This document shows positions 44,901-54,300 of a stretch of 64,000 bases of DNA, one piece after another. The number at the start of each line of letters is the position of its first letter. The stretch's first letter is position 1. Under the pieces are notes generated by a model, which was given only the letters and a program-made list of their open reading frames with translations, searched no databases and was not told the origin of the DNA. The stretch covers positions 1,833,409 to 1,897,408 of the forward strand of contig NZ_CP036264.1 of NCBI RefSeq assembly GCF_008035925.1, read 5' to 3'. This DNA comes from Stieleria maiorica (GTDB lineage: Bacteria; Planctomycetota; Planctomycetia; Pirellulales; Pirellulaceae). The translations under genes and the position numbers were made by a program.

Positions 44901-46762
44901 GCCACGATGCCTGAAACTCCGATCGGACCGGCCGGTCCCACGAAATCGCTGATGCGATCGGTCGTGAACGATGCCGCCGCGATCGGTTCGTCGAAGGTAA
45001 TTCTTACGTGGCTGACCGGAACATCCACGGCGTCATCCGGAGACGCCGCGACGACAGACGGACCGACCGTATCGGGCACGATCGTGAAGGTTGCGTCAAA
45101 TCGATCCGCACTGGATTCGCCATTGATGCCGTTGTCGTTTTGGTCCATCGGGTTGCCAAAGGGATCCGCGATCGCCGGCCCGAAGGTCATCGTGTAGTCG
45201 CCCAGTGCGGTTTGTGCTGGGAACGTGATTTCAAAACCGCGTCCGGCCGAACCGGCGATCGGTGTGACGGTCGTGACCGCGATCTCGCCGAGCGGACCGT
45301 GGAATGCAACGATGTCCTGCGGCGTGAAGGTGCCTGTTTCGATGCGTTCGTCAAAGCGGACTTTAATTCGGTCTTGCGCTTTCATCACATCGCCGCTGGG
45401 CACCTGTGTGATCACCGCCGGACCGTTTTCATCGGGCGCGACTGCGGTGGCGGCGTTCAGTCGGCCGCCGGTCGTGGTGCGCGAATCGAGCGCCGCGATG
45501 GGATCGACCGTGTCGAGAAGTCGATTACGGATCTTTTCGTACGACCAACCGCGATGTTGGCTCCGCAGCAGCGCGACGGTGCCGGCGACATGCGGCGTCG
45601 CCATCGACGTTCCGTTGAACGTGCTGTAGGTGTTATTGCGCGTCGTGCTGTAGATTCCCACGCCGGGCGCTCCGACGTCGACTTGGGTTGCGCCGTAATT
45701 GGAAAATGTCGCCAACGCGTCTTCATGATCGGTTGCCGCCACCGCGATCAGATTGTCGTGCGGGAAGTTTGCCGGATAGAAGGGACGCGAGTCGTTGTTG
45801 TCGCCCACTTGGTCTGCCCCGCCGTTGCCAGCCGCCGCAATCACGACATGATCGGCCAGCCGTGCGTATTCGATGGCGTCGGCGAGTGCCTGAGATGCGG
45901 TGCCGTTGAATCCCCAACTGTGATTGGAGAGGGTCGCGCCGTTGTCGACGGCGTACTCGATCGCGCTCACGGCGGCGGCGATCGACCCGCTGCCGGAGGC
46001 GCTCAAGAATTTGACGGCCATGATCTGGACGTTCCAGCTGACACCGGCCACTCCGATCCCGTTGTCCGCCACCGCACCGATCGTCCCCGCCACGTGCGTT
46101 CCGTGATTGTGGTCGTCCATCGGGTCACCGCCTCCGGAAACGAAGTCGTACCCGTGAACATCATCGACAAATCCGTTTCCGTCATTGTCGATCCCGTCGC
46201 CGGGGATCTCGCCCGGGTTGGACCACATGTTGGCCGCCAAATCGGGATGCAGGTAATCGACGCCGGTGTCGATGACGGCGACCACCGTACTCGCGTCGCC
46301 CGTCGTGACGTCCCACGCTTCGGTCGCGTCGATGTCGACGCCTGCGATACCGCCGGTTTGTCCCGTATTGTGAAGTCCCCAAAGGCGATCAAAGTCGGGG
46401 TCGTTGGGGATCGCCGAAAGCCGAATCTCGTGATTCGGTTCGGCATACAGGACGCCCGGGTGATGGCGATAGAACTCCAGCGACTGATCGACGTCCAACC
46501 CTTGGGGAAGTTCGACTTGCCGGAGCCCCGGCACGGATGAAAACTCGGTGATCGGATGGCTTGACGGATTCGCCGCGCCGGCATGGTATCGCACCAGCAC
46601 GCTGTCGGAATCAAACCCAGGCGTGTCGATGTCCGGCAAAGTCGTCTCGGAAGCCAGCGCGGCGTCCAGCAGGTGACGTGCCTCCAGCACCTCCAGCCGT
46701 TGTCTTCGGCAACGTGCCCGACGATCGATCCTTGGTTTGCGGCGTCGTAGTAGAGTTCCCAT
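41906..46762 (-). CDS. subtilisin-like S8 peptidase with LEPR-XLL-like N terminus and long C-terminal repeats
   Basis: A 1618-aa surface or secreted protease. N-terminal RRQRLEVLEARHLLDA is a variant of the LEPR-XLL export-associated motif of planctomycete giant proteins; there is no classical signal peptide. The S8 domain follows: VVAVIDTGVDYLHPDL (Asp ~165), DDHNHGTHVAGT (His ~219), VIAAAGNGG (oxyanion Asn) and NGTSMATPHVAGT (Ser ~386). Then come five Ig-like modules (GPRVVA..., FNEPIDAQSF), the last four each followed by a discoidin-like module (DFSSQY, WAPR, IRETFGNGFVR, IDSVRLRGV). Each Ig module ends in a Ca-loop-like D-Q-N-x-N/D-G-I-x-G-E. The start ATG at 46762 has AGG upstream. Confidence 0.9.
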   Translation of the reverse strand: MGTLLRRRKPRIDRRARCRRQRLEVLEARHLLDAALASETTLPDIDTPGFDSDSVLVRYHAGAANPSSHPITEFSSVPGLRQVELPQGLDVDQSLEFYRHHPGVLYAEPNHEIRLSAIPNDPDFDRLWGLHNTGQTGGIAGVDIDATEAWDVTTGDASTVVAVIDTGVDYLHPDLAANMWSNPGEIPGDGIDNDGNGFVDDVHGYDFVSGGGDPMDDHNHGTHVAGTIGAVADNGIGVAGVSWNVQIMAVKFLSASGSGSIAAAVSAIEYAVDNGATLSNHSWGFNGTASQALADAIEYARLADHVVIAAAGNGGADQVGDNNDSRPFYPANFPHDNLIAVAATDHEDALATFSNYGATQVDVGAPGVGIYSTTRNNTYSTFNGTSMATPHVAGTVALLRSQHRGWSYEKIRNRLLDTVDPIAALDSRTTTGGRLNAATAVAPDENGPAVITQVPSGDVMKAQDRIKVRFDERIETGTFTPQDIVAFHGPLGEIAVTTVTPIAGSAGRGFEITFPAQTALGDYTMTFGPAIADPFGNPMDQNDNGINGESSADRFDATFTIVPDTVGPSVVAASPDDAVDVPVSHVRITFDEPIAAASFTTDRISDFVGPAGPIGVSGIVAVSPTEFDIVFPTQDVLGTYLLTVGGAITDPAGNLIDQDRDGIGGEADDDRYEIQFSLQKWLYADEVIDFSSQYTTTAWSAAQSLGPPDTFSYGDLQTAWAPRSENGTEEFLTVGFAEPLLASGVVIRETFGNGFVRTIEARNATTGEFVTVAQPQDTSVPDVPFDFLVTWPQTEYGVDAIRITIDTDHNLDAYEEIDAVQLRGVTVPDTDGARILESSLQGGVNGPVDRVELTFDEPILDGTFTLQDVLSFDGPDGAIQATAVHRLTSTRYEIQFPSQNAFGDYSLLIGPDLLDLDGRPMNQDQDDIDGEPVDDSYRVQFTVELWQFADSLIDFSSQYSPTSWSAEQALGQSDTFVYGDSRQAWAPRKANGTSESLTVGFATPVQASGVIIRETFGNGFVRAVHVRDADTGMLHLVSDAPDDSQPGTPVDHNVSWPTTSYLVDAVRITIDTDHSLSFEEIDSVRLRGVVPPDVTGPRVVAWSPDTGHPGPVDHVEVTFNEPIDAQSFTVDDLVAFDGPDGPIAIEAVETLTPTVYRIGFASQTMWGTYSMLLGPDVLDLAGNAMDQNGDGISGDPSADAAEISFDLELWQDASSVVDFSSQYSATSWSAAQTLGPPDTFAYADSRTAWAPRSANGTTEYLTVAFQTPVRSTGAIIRETYGNGFVRTVEARDAETGAFHVVSTDVDDSQPGTPVDYVVSWPMTAYDVDALRITVDTSHSFTFEEIDSVRLRGVVAPDTTGPRVIATDPDTTHSGPIAHVDVTFNEPIDPASFTADDVVAFTGPGGAISVDNVVQLAEDSYRIHFATQTEFGVYAYTIGPEIDDVAGNLMDQNANGIGGEVSDDRYSSSFVVELWQYASTVIDYSSQYSAFGWSAADALGQPDTFAYGDARTAWAPRYANSGDQSLTLGFDTPVHASGVVIRETFGNGFVRTVEVRDSVSGQFHVMPIGPDPSQPGTPVDYEVAWPLTSFTVDAVRITIDTTHSSGYEEIDAVRLRGVR
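41909..45066 (-). repeat. four tandem ~790-bp coding repeats
   Basis: Coding repeats of the S8 peptidase gene. Corresponding points fall near 41927, 42718, 43508 and 44304, a period of about 790 bp (263 codons). Each unit encodes one Ig-like plus one discoidin-like module. Similarity is visible at DNA level (for example the segments around 42718 and 43508), implying rather recent duplication. Confidence 0.8.
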
Positions 46763-47098
46763 TGCAACCTGCCTCGCTGATCGACACGAACCCAAAAACC
46801 ACTCCGGTCCAAATCGAGTTTAGTCGCTGCGGGGTTGTTGATCGGAACTCCACGAAGTCTCAGCAGGGATTGGTAAAACTTTACTGTCGCGGAATTGACG
46901 GATGATCGGTCGACTGTGCGGGATGCGAGCCGAAGGCGTGTTCATCCGTGGGTCTTGTTTCCCGTCTACACTGCACGTGATCCAGTTCTATCTACGGCGC
47001 GTCAGTCTTCACCAGAAACTGCATTCCTGGGAGTGCCACGCTCTGGCGAGCGTAGCTACCTCCGTCCTCCTGCTTTGGGCTCACAACGCCCGTTTCCC
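46763..47098. other. 336-bp divergent gap with half a palindromic element
   Basis: Between the divergent S8 peptidase and SDR genes. 47035-47060 matches one arm of the CGTAGCTAC hairpin family in 24 of 26 positions. Near 46945 is a piece of the 'ATCCGTGGGT' repeat. No ORF with coding character; the promoter positions cannot be fixed. Confidence 0.55.
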
Positions 47099-48625
47099 AT
47101 GACCTCATTGACCATTCTTGTGTGTGGAGCGACCGGGTACGTCGGTGGACGTCTAGTTCGGATGTTGCTGAACGAGGGACACACAGTGCGTTGTCTGGTC
47201 CGAAACAAGGAAAAACTGACCAAATTCAGCTGGCGTGACCACGCTCGACTGGAGGTCCATGAAGGCGACCTGCAAGACTCCGAGGCGATCGCGGCGGCCG
47301 TCCGGGGAATCGACGTGGCGTACTACCTGGTGCACAGCATGATCGCCGCCAGTGACAAGTACGCACAGCGCGACCGTGAACTGGCAGAGAACTTCGTCGC
47401 GGCGGTGGACCAATCGCCCTGCCGCCAAATCGTCTATCTGGGAGGGCTTGGGGAACTCGGCCCCGATTTGAGCCGCCATCTGAGAAGCCGACGTGAGGTG
47501 GCGGAGATCTTGCAAACCAGCACGGTGCCGGTCACCGTGCTGCGCGCCGCAATGATCATCGGTTCCGGATCGGCGTCGTTCGAGATCCTGCGGTATCTGG
47601 TCGAACGACTGCCGGTCATGGTGACGCCCAAGTGGGTCAACACCGAGACGCAACCGATCGCCATTCGTGACGTCTTGCGTTACCTGGTGCAGTGTATCGG
47701 TGTCCCCGAGACCCGCGGCAAGACGATCGATATCGGCGGTTTGGATGTGATGACCTATCGCGAATTGATGCAAGCGATGGCCAAGGCGATCGAACTGCCG
47801 CGGCGCGTCATCGTCCCCGTTCCCGTGTTGACACCGCGATTGAGTTCGCTGTGGATTTCATTGGTCACGCCGGTCGGCAGCGAGATCGGACGGCCGCTTG
47901 CCGAAGGACTTCGCAACCGTACTGTGTGCCGGAACGATTTGGCGACGGAATTGATGCCGGGGAACCTATTCACTGTGAAACAAGCCCTCGATGCAGCGCT
48001 CGGAAAGATCGAGAACCATGACATCGAAACACGTTGGTCGACTGCGGGGGTGATGCCGGGCGATCCCGATTGGGCCGGCGGAACGACCAAGACCGACGAA
48101 CGCTCGGTCGTCGTCAACGCCACTGCCGAACAAGTCTTTGCCGTGATCGAAAGAATCGGAGGCGGACACGGTTACTGGGGAGCCGGCTGGCTGTGGCGGG
48201 TGCGCGGTTGGATGGATCAATTGGTCGGCGGACCGGGGCTGCGACGTGGGCGTCGACACCCGGACGAACTTCATTTCGGTGAAGCGGTGGATTTTTGGCG
48301 GGTGACGGCTCATCAGCCCAACCGACAGTTGCGATTGCGGGCAGAAATGAGGCTGCCCGGCGACGCCGAACTCGATTTCCAATTGAGCCCGATCGATGAT
48401 CATTCCACAAGGGTCACCATGACCGCGCGGTTTCGTCCCAGCGGTTTGCTGGGCTTGGCCTACTGGTACAGCGTGCTGCCGTTACATGGTCTGGTGTTCC
48501 CCGTCATGCTTCGCGGCATCCGACGCGACGCCGAAGTGTGTCATGACGAGCCGAACCGTGGCGATACAGGTTCGCAGGTAGTCACCGATCGCGAGGGGCT
48601 GGTGATCGGCGACGACAAAGTTTAG
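47099..48625 (+). CDS. NmrA-like SDR oxidoreductase with C-terminal DUF2867
   Basis: A 508-aa product from the ATG at 47099 (MTSLTILVCGATGYVGGRLV). The GATGYVGGRL Rossmann motif and VAYYLVHSM place residues 1-310 in the atypical SDR/NmrA-like group that binds NAD(P). Residues about 335-490 (VVVNATAEQVFAVIERIGG, YWGAGWLWRVRGWMDQLVGG, LHFGEAVDFWRV, RLRAEMRLPGDAELDFQL) match DUF2867, an SRPBCC-like domain that often follows such SDRs. It probably reduces or binds a lipid-like or quinone-like ligand; the substrate is unknown. The longer frame from 46895 runs through a repeat. Confidence 0.9.
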   Translation: MTSLTILVCGATGYVGGRLVRMLLNEGHTVRCLVRNKEKLTKFSWRDHARLEVHEGDLQDSEAIAAAVRGIDVAYYLVHSMIAASDKYAQRDRELAENFVAAVDQSPCRQIVYLGGLGELGPDLSRHLRSRREVAEILQTSTVPVTVLRAAMIIGSGSASFEILRYLVERLPVMVTPKWVNTETQPIAIRDVLRYLVQCIGVPETRGKTIDIGGLDVMTYRELMQAMAKAIELPRRVIVPVPVLTPRLSSLWISLVTPVGSEIGRPLAEGLRNRTVCRNDLATELMPGNLFTVKQALDAALGKIENHDIETRWSTAGVMPGDPDWAGGTTKTDERSVVVNATAEQVFAVIERIGGGHGYWGAGWLWRVRGWMDQLVGGPGLRRGRRHPDELHFGEAVDFWRVTAHQPNRQLRLRAEMRLPGDAELDFQLSPIDDHSTRVTMTARFRPSGLLGLAYWYSVLPLHGLVFPVMLRGIRRDAEVCHDEPNRGDTGSQVVTDREGLVIGDDKV

Positions 48626-48745
48626 GGGACGGTATTCCGCGAGTCCTTCAGTCTGACAGCAACGTGGGGATGGAGCGGTGCTCACGTCCAAGGCGTTACT
48701 CGACGGTGGCGCTCATGCATGCCGCAATCGCCGGGGCCCCGCGAT

Positions 48746-48797
48746 AGGACCAACAGGACGCACGGAACCTATCGGTCGTCTGTGTCCTATTGGTCCT
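48746..48797. repeat. hairpin around 'AGGACCAA'
   Basis: Inverted arms near 48746-48764 and 48777-48797 (AGGACCAACAGGAC against GTCCTATTGGTCCT). It stands just upstream of another palindrome in the 325-bp gap 48626-48950, which holds no gene. Confidence 0.7.
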
Positions 48798-48830
48798 CTC
48801 TCCGACGCAGTCGCCGAATCAACCCCTTAG

Positions 48831-48908
48831 TGAGCCGACGGCGCTAGCCGCGGGCCTTGATACGCCTTCAACGTGGCGGTAAGGCCCGAGGCTAGCGTCT
48901 ACGGCTCA
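48831..48908. repeat. hairpin repeat, 'TGAGCCG...CTAGC' family
   Basis: Arms 48831-48858 and 48881-48908, 28 bp each with few mismatches (TGAGCCG outside, GGGCCTT inside), 22-nt loop. No T-run on either side. Confidence 0.75.
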
Positions 48909-48950
48909 GCCTATTGGCTTCTGCCCGTGCCATTCACCCCCGTCCCTCTT

Positions 48951-49826
48951 TTATGGTCCCGCTTTAAAACGGCGTCTCAGGTCTCGGGCGGCTTCTTGCA
49001 GGACCAGGGGCAGTTTGCTGCGGACGTAGTTGGAACCGGCGAACCACCGTTTCGGTTCATGCATGACGAAGCGTGCTTCGACGAACACCGCATCCATTCC
49101 GGCCAACGAGGTCGCTGTCAGCCAACCTTGGAACCCCGAATACTCGCCGCTGCTGCCTGTGGCATCGCTTTCGCGTCCATCGGTGAACCGCCAGCGGTTG
49201 TCGAACGTTTCGACCAGCGAAACGTCGATTCGATTTTGCGTTGCCGAGGATTGTTGTGCGATCCGCAACAGCCCCGTCAATTGGATCTTGTCCAACAATT
49301 CGAATTCGACGTTGCGATAGCGGACTTCCGGGCCGGCGTCGTCGATGCCGAGACTCTGTAACGTCTCGGCCGAAACGTCTGATGATGTTTGCGCCGTGGC
49401 GTCGTCGGACGCTTCTCCGCTGAGCCGTTTGGCGATGTTTTGGTCGGAGAAGGTCTGCAGACTTTCGTGGATGATGAAGATCATGTGGACGTCATGCCCC
49501 ACACGATCTCCCGCTTCGTTGGTGATGTATCGCAGGTAGATTCGCACCGGCGCGACAACCGAATCGCGGGCGAACTGTTTGAAGCTCAGCCCACGCAACA
49601 ACGGTGTGATCCGACGTTGCTGGGCGTCGGAATCCAGATCCGCGGCCAGCGTCGGCGGGGGCAGCGTGACGGATTGATCCGCGATTTGGACGGTGGTTGG
49701 TTTCGCAAAGGCATCCGTCAAGTCATCGCCGAGCGTGTGGCGGTTGGAGATCCAAGAGGCCAGCACGGTGAGTGCGAAAATGCCGAGAGAAAGTGAACGG
49801 TGATGGATCGAGTGTTTCATCGGCAT
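48951..49826 (-). CDS. exported protein of unknown function
   Basis: A 291-aa product beginning MPMKHSIHHRSLSLGIFALTV; signal peptide with cleavage near HTLGDD. The second ATG (49820) is an equally good start. The mature part is mixed alpha/beta: VVAPVRIYLRYITNEAGDRVGHDVHMIFIIHESLQTFSD, EVRYRNVEFELLDKIQLTGLLRIAQ and VFVEARFVMHEPKRWFAGSNYVRSKLPLVLQEAARDLRRRF. Similar proteins occur in Pirellulaceae without function. It is followed upstream by the 300-bp element at 49873-50172. Confidence 0.7.
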   Translation of the reverse strand: MPMKHSIHHRSLSLGIFALTVLASWISNRHTLGDDLTDAFAKPTTVQIADQSVTLPPPTLAADLDSDAQQRRITPLLRGLSFKQFARDSVVAPVRIYLRYITNEAGDRVGHDVHMIFIIHESLQTFSDQNIAKRLSGEASDDATAQTSSDVSAETLQSLGIDDAGPEVRYRNVEFELLDKIQLTGLLRIAQQSSATQNRIDVSLVETFDNRWRFTDGRESDATGSSGEYSGFQGWLTATSLAGMDAVFVEARFVMHEPKRWFAGSNYVRSKLPLVLQEAARDLRRRFKAGP

Positions 49827-49872
49827 GCTTGAAAGGTGATGATCGGTGGGAACCCTCCCCTCGCTACGCTCG

Positions 49873-50172
49873 ACCCTCCCGCACAGAGGTCGTGCGGTTT
49901 ACAAGTCCTTCATCCTAAGGGGTTTTTGCAAATTTCTCCGGCTGCCCTGAACCACATGGAGGTCGATTGCCCACGGATAGCAGCGCGAACCCACGGATCC
50001 CAGGCCGTACCACATCCGTGGGTTCGCGCTGCTATCCGTGGGTCTTTTTGATTCTTCAGACCGCCTGCCTGAACGCACCACCTCAAAGCAATCTTCCTGC
50101 CAAGGGGGGTGAAACGTGTAAACGCCTAGTATCTCTAAGGTTAAAAACCGCACGACCTCCACACGGGAGGGT
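49873..50172. mobile_element. 300-bp MITE-like element with 28-bp terminal inverted repeats
   Basis: Ends 49873-49900 and 50145-50172 are inverted repeats of 28 bp that differ only at four central positions (ACCCTCCCG----GAGGTCGTGCGG type). The interior has no ORF of note but carries the perfect hairpin at 49970-50042. No transposase, so a non-autonomous element. No obvious target-site duplication was seen at the exact borders. It occupies most of the 49827-50232 gap. Confidence 0.75.
49970..50042. repeat. perfect 29-bp inverted repeat (ATCCGTGGGT family)
   Basis: Arms 49970-49998 and 50014-50042 are exactly complementary, with a 15-nt loop; a single arm copy is at 33961-33990. It is nested inside the 300-bp element at 49873-50172. 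Confidence 0.9.
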
Positions 50173-50232
50173 TATTTCTTGACTGGATGCTTTGCCGTTG
50201 GGATTTGACAGGCTGTAAGCCTATCGCACGGA

Positions 50233-51273
50233 TTAATTAACAAAACCGGGGTAGCGGGTTTGCAGTTCTTGTCGGGCTTCGGCGGCGCGTTCGGTGCGTC
50301 CGACTTTGGGCCACAATTCGACCAGCCGACTGAGTGCGTTGGCGTGCGCGTCGGGTTGGCCGGAGAACATCAGGTGGGTGTGCAGATAGGCCAAAATGGC
50401 GCCTTCGATATCACCGGCCGCTTCGTAGCTGGCCCCCTGGGCGTTGTAGATTTTGGCGGACATTTCGATGTCGGTGGGGTTGAGTTCACTGATCAGCTTG
50501 TCGGCAAGCTCCAACCCCTCTTTGCCCTTGCCTCCCTTGGCCAGCGCCACCGCTTGGCCCGCCTTGGCGAGCGTTTTCAGCCGCAGCGCGCTGGTCGAAT
50601 TGACCTCCACCGACGCGACATCCGAAAACGCTTTTTCCGCTCCCGGGATGTCATCTTGTTCCAGCATCGTGACGCCGATCAGGTAACGCGATTCGATCTT
50701 CGACTCCGTGGACGGTGCTTGTGCGAGTGCACTATAAAACTGCAGCGCCTTGGCGTGTTCTTTTTGCGCTAGCGCGAGATCGCCCAACAACTTTGCAACC
50801 GAATAAAAGTGAAACGAGTCGCGGTTTTGGCCGGCGAAGCTGATGGCTTCGGCCGTCGCGGCTTTGCGATCCCCCTGTCCGGCCAACGCCAGCTTGGCGC
50901 GTGCGAGCAACCGATAGTAGGCGGCGTCGGTTTTGACCAGATCGCGAGAGATGGTGCTAAAGTCCAAACCTTTCAATTCATCGAGTGCCTGTTCGTACTG
51001 GCCATCGATCGCGAATTCACGGGCTCGGGAAAGCGGCGGCGGATCGCCCTGAAAAGCCACCTTGCGAATTTCGTCCTCGACGAAGTTCCTGGTGTTCGCC
51101 CCGACCTTGAGTTGAATGCCGTTTTTGGTGACCGACGTGATGGTGCCGCTGGTGGCGGTCCCCGAATCGTGCGTGTAGACGCGATCGAGTTGTGCCTGGG
51201 CACGATCGGTTGCCAGAGTGAAACTGAAAACGGCGGCGACGAGGGCCAAGCGAAGGAGTCGGGGTTGGGTCAT
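50233..51273 (-). CDS. exported TPR protein
   Basis: A 346-aa product: MTQPRLLRLALVAAVFSFTLATDRAQAQ signal peptide. A small beta domain follows (SGTATSGTITSVTKNGIQLKVGANTRNFVEDEIRKVAFQGDPP, about residues 35-80), a pattern seen before TPR arrays in planctomycetes. Helical TPR-like repeats then run to the end (REFAIDGQYEQALDELKGL, AKLALAGQGDRKAATAEAI, GVTMLEQDDIPGAEKAFSDVA, GASYEAAGDIEGAILAYLHTHLMF). It lies 104 bp downstream of the larger TPR gene on the same strand, so the two are probably one operon of periplasmic scaffold proteins. Confidence 0.8.
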   Translation of the reverse strand: MTQPRLLRLALVAAVFSFTLATDRAQAQLDRVYTHDSGTATSGTITSVTKNGIQLKVGANTRNFVEDEIRKVAFQGDPPPLSRAREFAIDGQYEQALDELKGLDFSTISRDLVKTDAAYYRLLARAKLALAGQGDRKAATAEAISFAGQNRDSFHFYSVAKLLGDLALAQKEHAKALQFYSALAQAPSTESKIESRYLIGVTMLEQDDIPGAEKAFSDVASVEVNSTSALRLKTLAKAGQAVALAKGGKGKEGLELADKLISELNPTDIEMSAKIYNAQGASYEAAGDIEGAILAYLHTHLMFSGQPDAHANALSRLVELWPKVGRTERAAEARQELQTRYPGFVN

Positions 51274-51377
51274 GAATCGAAGTTTCTTGGAACGCTAGTG
51301 GTGGAAGATGTTGTGACGAGGGGCTGGCGGCGGTGGAAGGTGCGGGTAGAACCACCGGCCGGTCAGACGGGAGGAAC

Positions 51378-54300
51378 CTAGTTCGAATCGGGTTGGGCGA
51401 TCCCGACCGGGTCGTCCCCGACGGAGCGCTGAGCTTCCTTCATCAACGCGTTGTACTCGGCACGTCGCTCGGGGCCGCCGAGTTCGGGGAACAAGGTCGC
51501 GGCTTCTCGAATCACCTTGATCGCCTTTCGAATGTCGGCATCTCGTTTTGCGGATTTGCCCATCAGGTATAAACAGAGCGCGACGTGGTAACGGGATTCA
51601 AAGAACTTCTCCTTGAAGTTTTCGTTGCGGTTGATCAGCTTGCTGGTCTTGCTGCTGGTTTCGGCCCAACCCCAGATCGTATTCTTCTTATCGTCTCCCG
51701 GTCGGGCCCCTTCCAAAGCGGCCCGGTAGGCTTTGTAGGCGATGTTGGGCGGCAGTGTACCGGCCCAGCTCTCGTACGCCTTGGCGGCTTCGATTTGGGC
51801 TTCCAGCATGGTCGGCTTGGCCTTCAACAAACTTTCAAACGTATCGATCGACGCTTTGTACTCTCCGACCAGCCGCTGGGCGCGGCCCAGCAGGTACGCC
51901 GTGGTCGGATCGTTTTGATCGGGCAGCGATCGGAAGGTTTCGACGGATTGATTCAGCAGGTCCGCCGCTTGGCCGGCCGCTTTGACCTGGCCGGGCTCCA
52001 TCGACGCCTCGCCCATCGACATCAGCGTCTGGCCGACCCAGCGGAGCGTCGCGGTGTCATCGGTCGCATCGGAGATTCGCTTCAGCATCACGCGAAACGC
52101 TTCGATCAGTTTGACCTTTCGGGCCGGTGTGGCGGTGTCCAGTTGTTCCTTCAGGTCGCCCGCCAAACGCATGTAGGTCTGCGTCAACTTGGTTTGTGAT
52201 TCTTCGCCCTTGTACGCACCGCGGAGCTTTTCCATCGTGGCGGTCATCCGATCCAGAAATGTTTCCGGCGTATCGGAGTCCAGCATCCGGCCGACCAACG
52301 CCTTCAATTCGGTGCTGTAGAGTTCACCGGTGAACGATTCCGAGGGGCTGCCGAGTTTGCTGATCCAATGCAGCGGGCCGTATTTGGAGTGGTCCAGCAC
52401 TTTCAGGGCGGCGGCGCTGTCGTCTTTCATCAGATGGATCTTGGCCAGCACGGTGGCCGCCTGCATGCCTTCGACCTCGACCAGATTGCCTTCGATCTCG
52501 TCCAGCCCGGATTGCAGGTTTTGCCTGGCACGGTCCAGCAACGCGTCGGATTTGGCGTCGTCGTTTTCTTGCGCCCGCGCGACGATCGATTCGTTCCACA
52601 GCAGTTGACCGAGCAGCCGTTTGAAGGAGGCCCGTTCATTGCCGGCGCTCATTTCTTCGATCAGTGCTTGCGCCCCGTCGAAGTCATCTTTCTTCAGCAA
52701 CAGCCGGATCTGCAATCCTTGTGCGGCGGCGGCGTTGGGGTCGTCCGGCCAGGTTTTGGCCAGAAAGTTCCCCAGCGACTCCAGCTGGCGGATCAAGCCT
52801 TCGTTGGCATCCTCGGGGACTTCGTTCAACAGCATTTGCATGCTCGTCAGCGCCATCAGTCCGCCTTTGAGCCCGAGTTCGGTTCCGGGTGCGTTGCGTG
52901 CCAGAAAATTCCCCACGACGACCGTCTCACGCAGACGTTTGGTTTGGTACAGGAAGTACGCCAGGATCTGACGAGCCTGGTTCAGCGATTCGACATTCGT
53001 GTCGGCGGTGACCATCGCCAAACCGCCTCGCAAGACTTGGATGCCGACGAAGTACGATTCGCGGATCTGTTTCTCGATGTCTGCGATTTGTTTTTTTAGT
53101 TCCGGCGTTTCCTCCTGTCCTTGAATGACCTTCAGTGCTTCCTCCAAGTCGCTGGTCACCGTCACCACCTGGGTCGCTTTTTCCAACGCGTCGTCGAAAC
53201 TGGACGGTGGCTCGGCCGTCGGCAAGGTTTCGGTTTCCTGCTCGATCCCCAGGTCGGCCAGCATCGCTTTGGCTTGTTCGACGTGCGGCCCGGGCACCTT
53301 GCTGGCGGCCCGCAACAGGTCACGGCCATCGGATTTGGCGCGACCGATTTCGCCCTTCTTCAAACTTTCGTCGGCCGCTTTGGCCAAATACGCTTTCGCC
53401 AGCTGGATGCGGAACTCTTGGACGATCGGCAGGGATTCTTCGTTGGGGCGGATCTCTTTGGCCCAGCCCGCGGCGCGGTCGAGTGCTTCCTGATAGGCCG
53501 GCGGTTTGGACGCCAATTTGATTCGGATCACGCCGGCCGCGGAAGAAAACTTGGCCTCACGTAGCTGGTCGACGGCCGGTTCCTCGAGCATTCGCAGGTA
53601 GTAGTCGAGCGCCACGTCCGGTTTGCCAAGCGTTTCGTTCAATTCGCCCAGATGCGACAGCGCGATCGCGCCGGGGGAGTACCCGGAATATTTCTTGTTG
53701 AGTTCTTCGAATCGCTTGGCGGCGTCTTCCAGCTGTGCCTTGCCTTGCTCGGCCGGTTCGGCATAGGTCTTTGCGGCCAGCTTGATCGCGTCGGCGGCGT
53801 TCAGCTGAGATTGCAGAAACTCGAATCGGTATTGATCACGCAGCGCCGCCGCCTCCGGGTCCGCTTTGGGATCGATCTTTTGGCCGCGCATCGATTCCAG
53901 TTTGCCGCGCAGGTCACTGACGATGCCGTCGAAGGTTTTGGCGGCCGCCAAGTAGGACTCGCGTGCCTGCTGCTTTTCGGTTTCGACGGGGGCGCCGGCC
54001 AGCAATTGTGCAGCGCGAATCATTTGCAGCTTGCCCAGCTGCAGGCGAGCTTCACTTTGTCGTGGGTGACTTTCGCCGCCCAGGAAATCGCTGAGTGCGG
54101 ATTCGGCGTCGGCGAACGCCATGTCTCGATCGGCAGCATTGCGTGAATGGAGCGCCGTTTCGATGTACGTTTGAGCTTTTTCCAGCGGGATCGCGGTGAC
54201 GAAGGATTGATCCACGCCGGCCATGGTCGCGGCCCGGTCCAAATACGTGATCGCGGTGTCGAAGTAACCGGCGTTGCGGAGTTGTTTGACGAAGGCTTCG

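Noticed and set aside
45008-46540. 510-aa open frame on the plus strand opposite the S8 peptidase
   Set aside because: Antisense shadow: the minus strand encodes clear catalytic motifs of a subtilase over the same bases; the plus frame has low-complexity Arg/Asp-rich content and no RBS.
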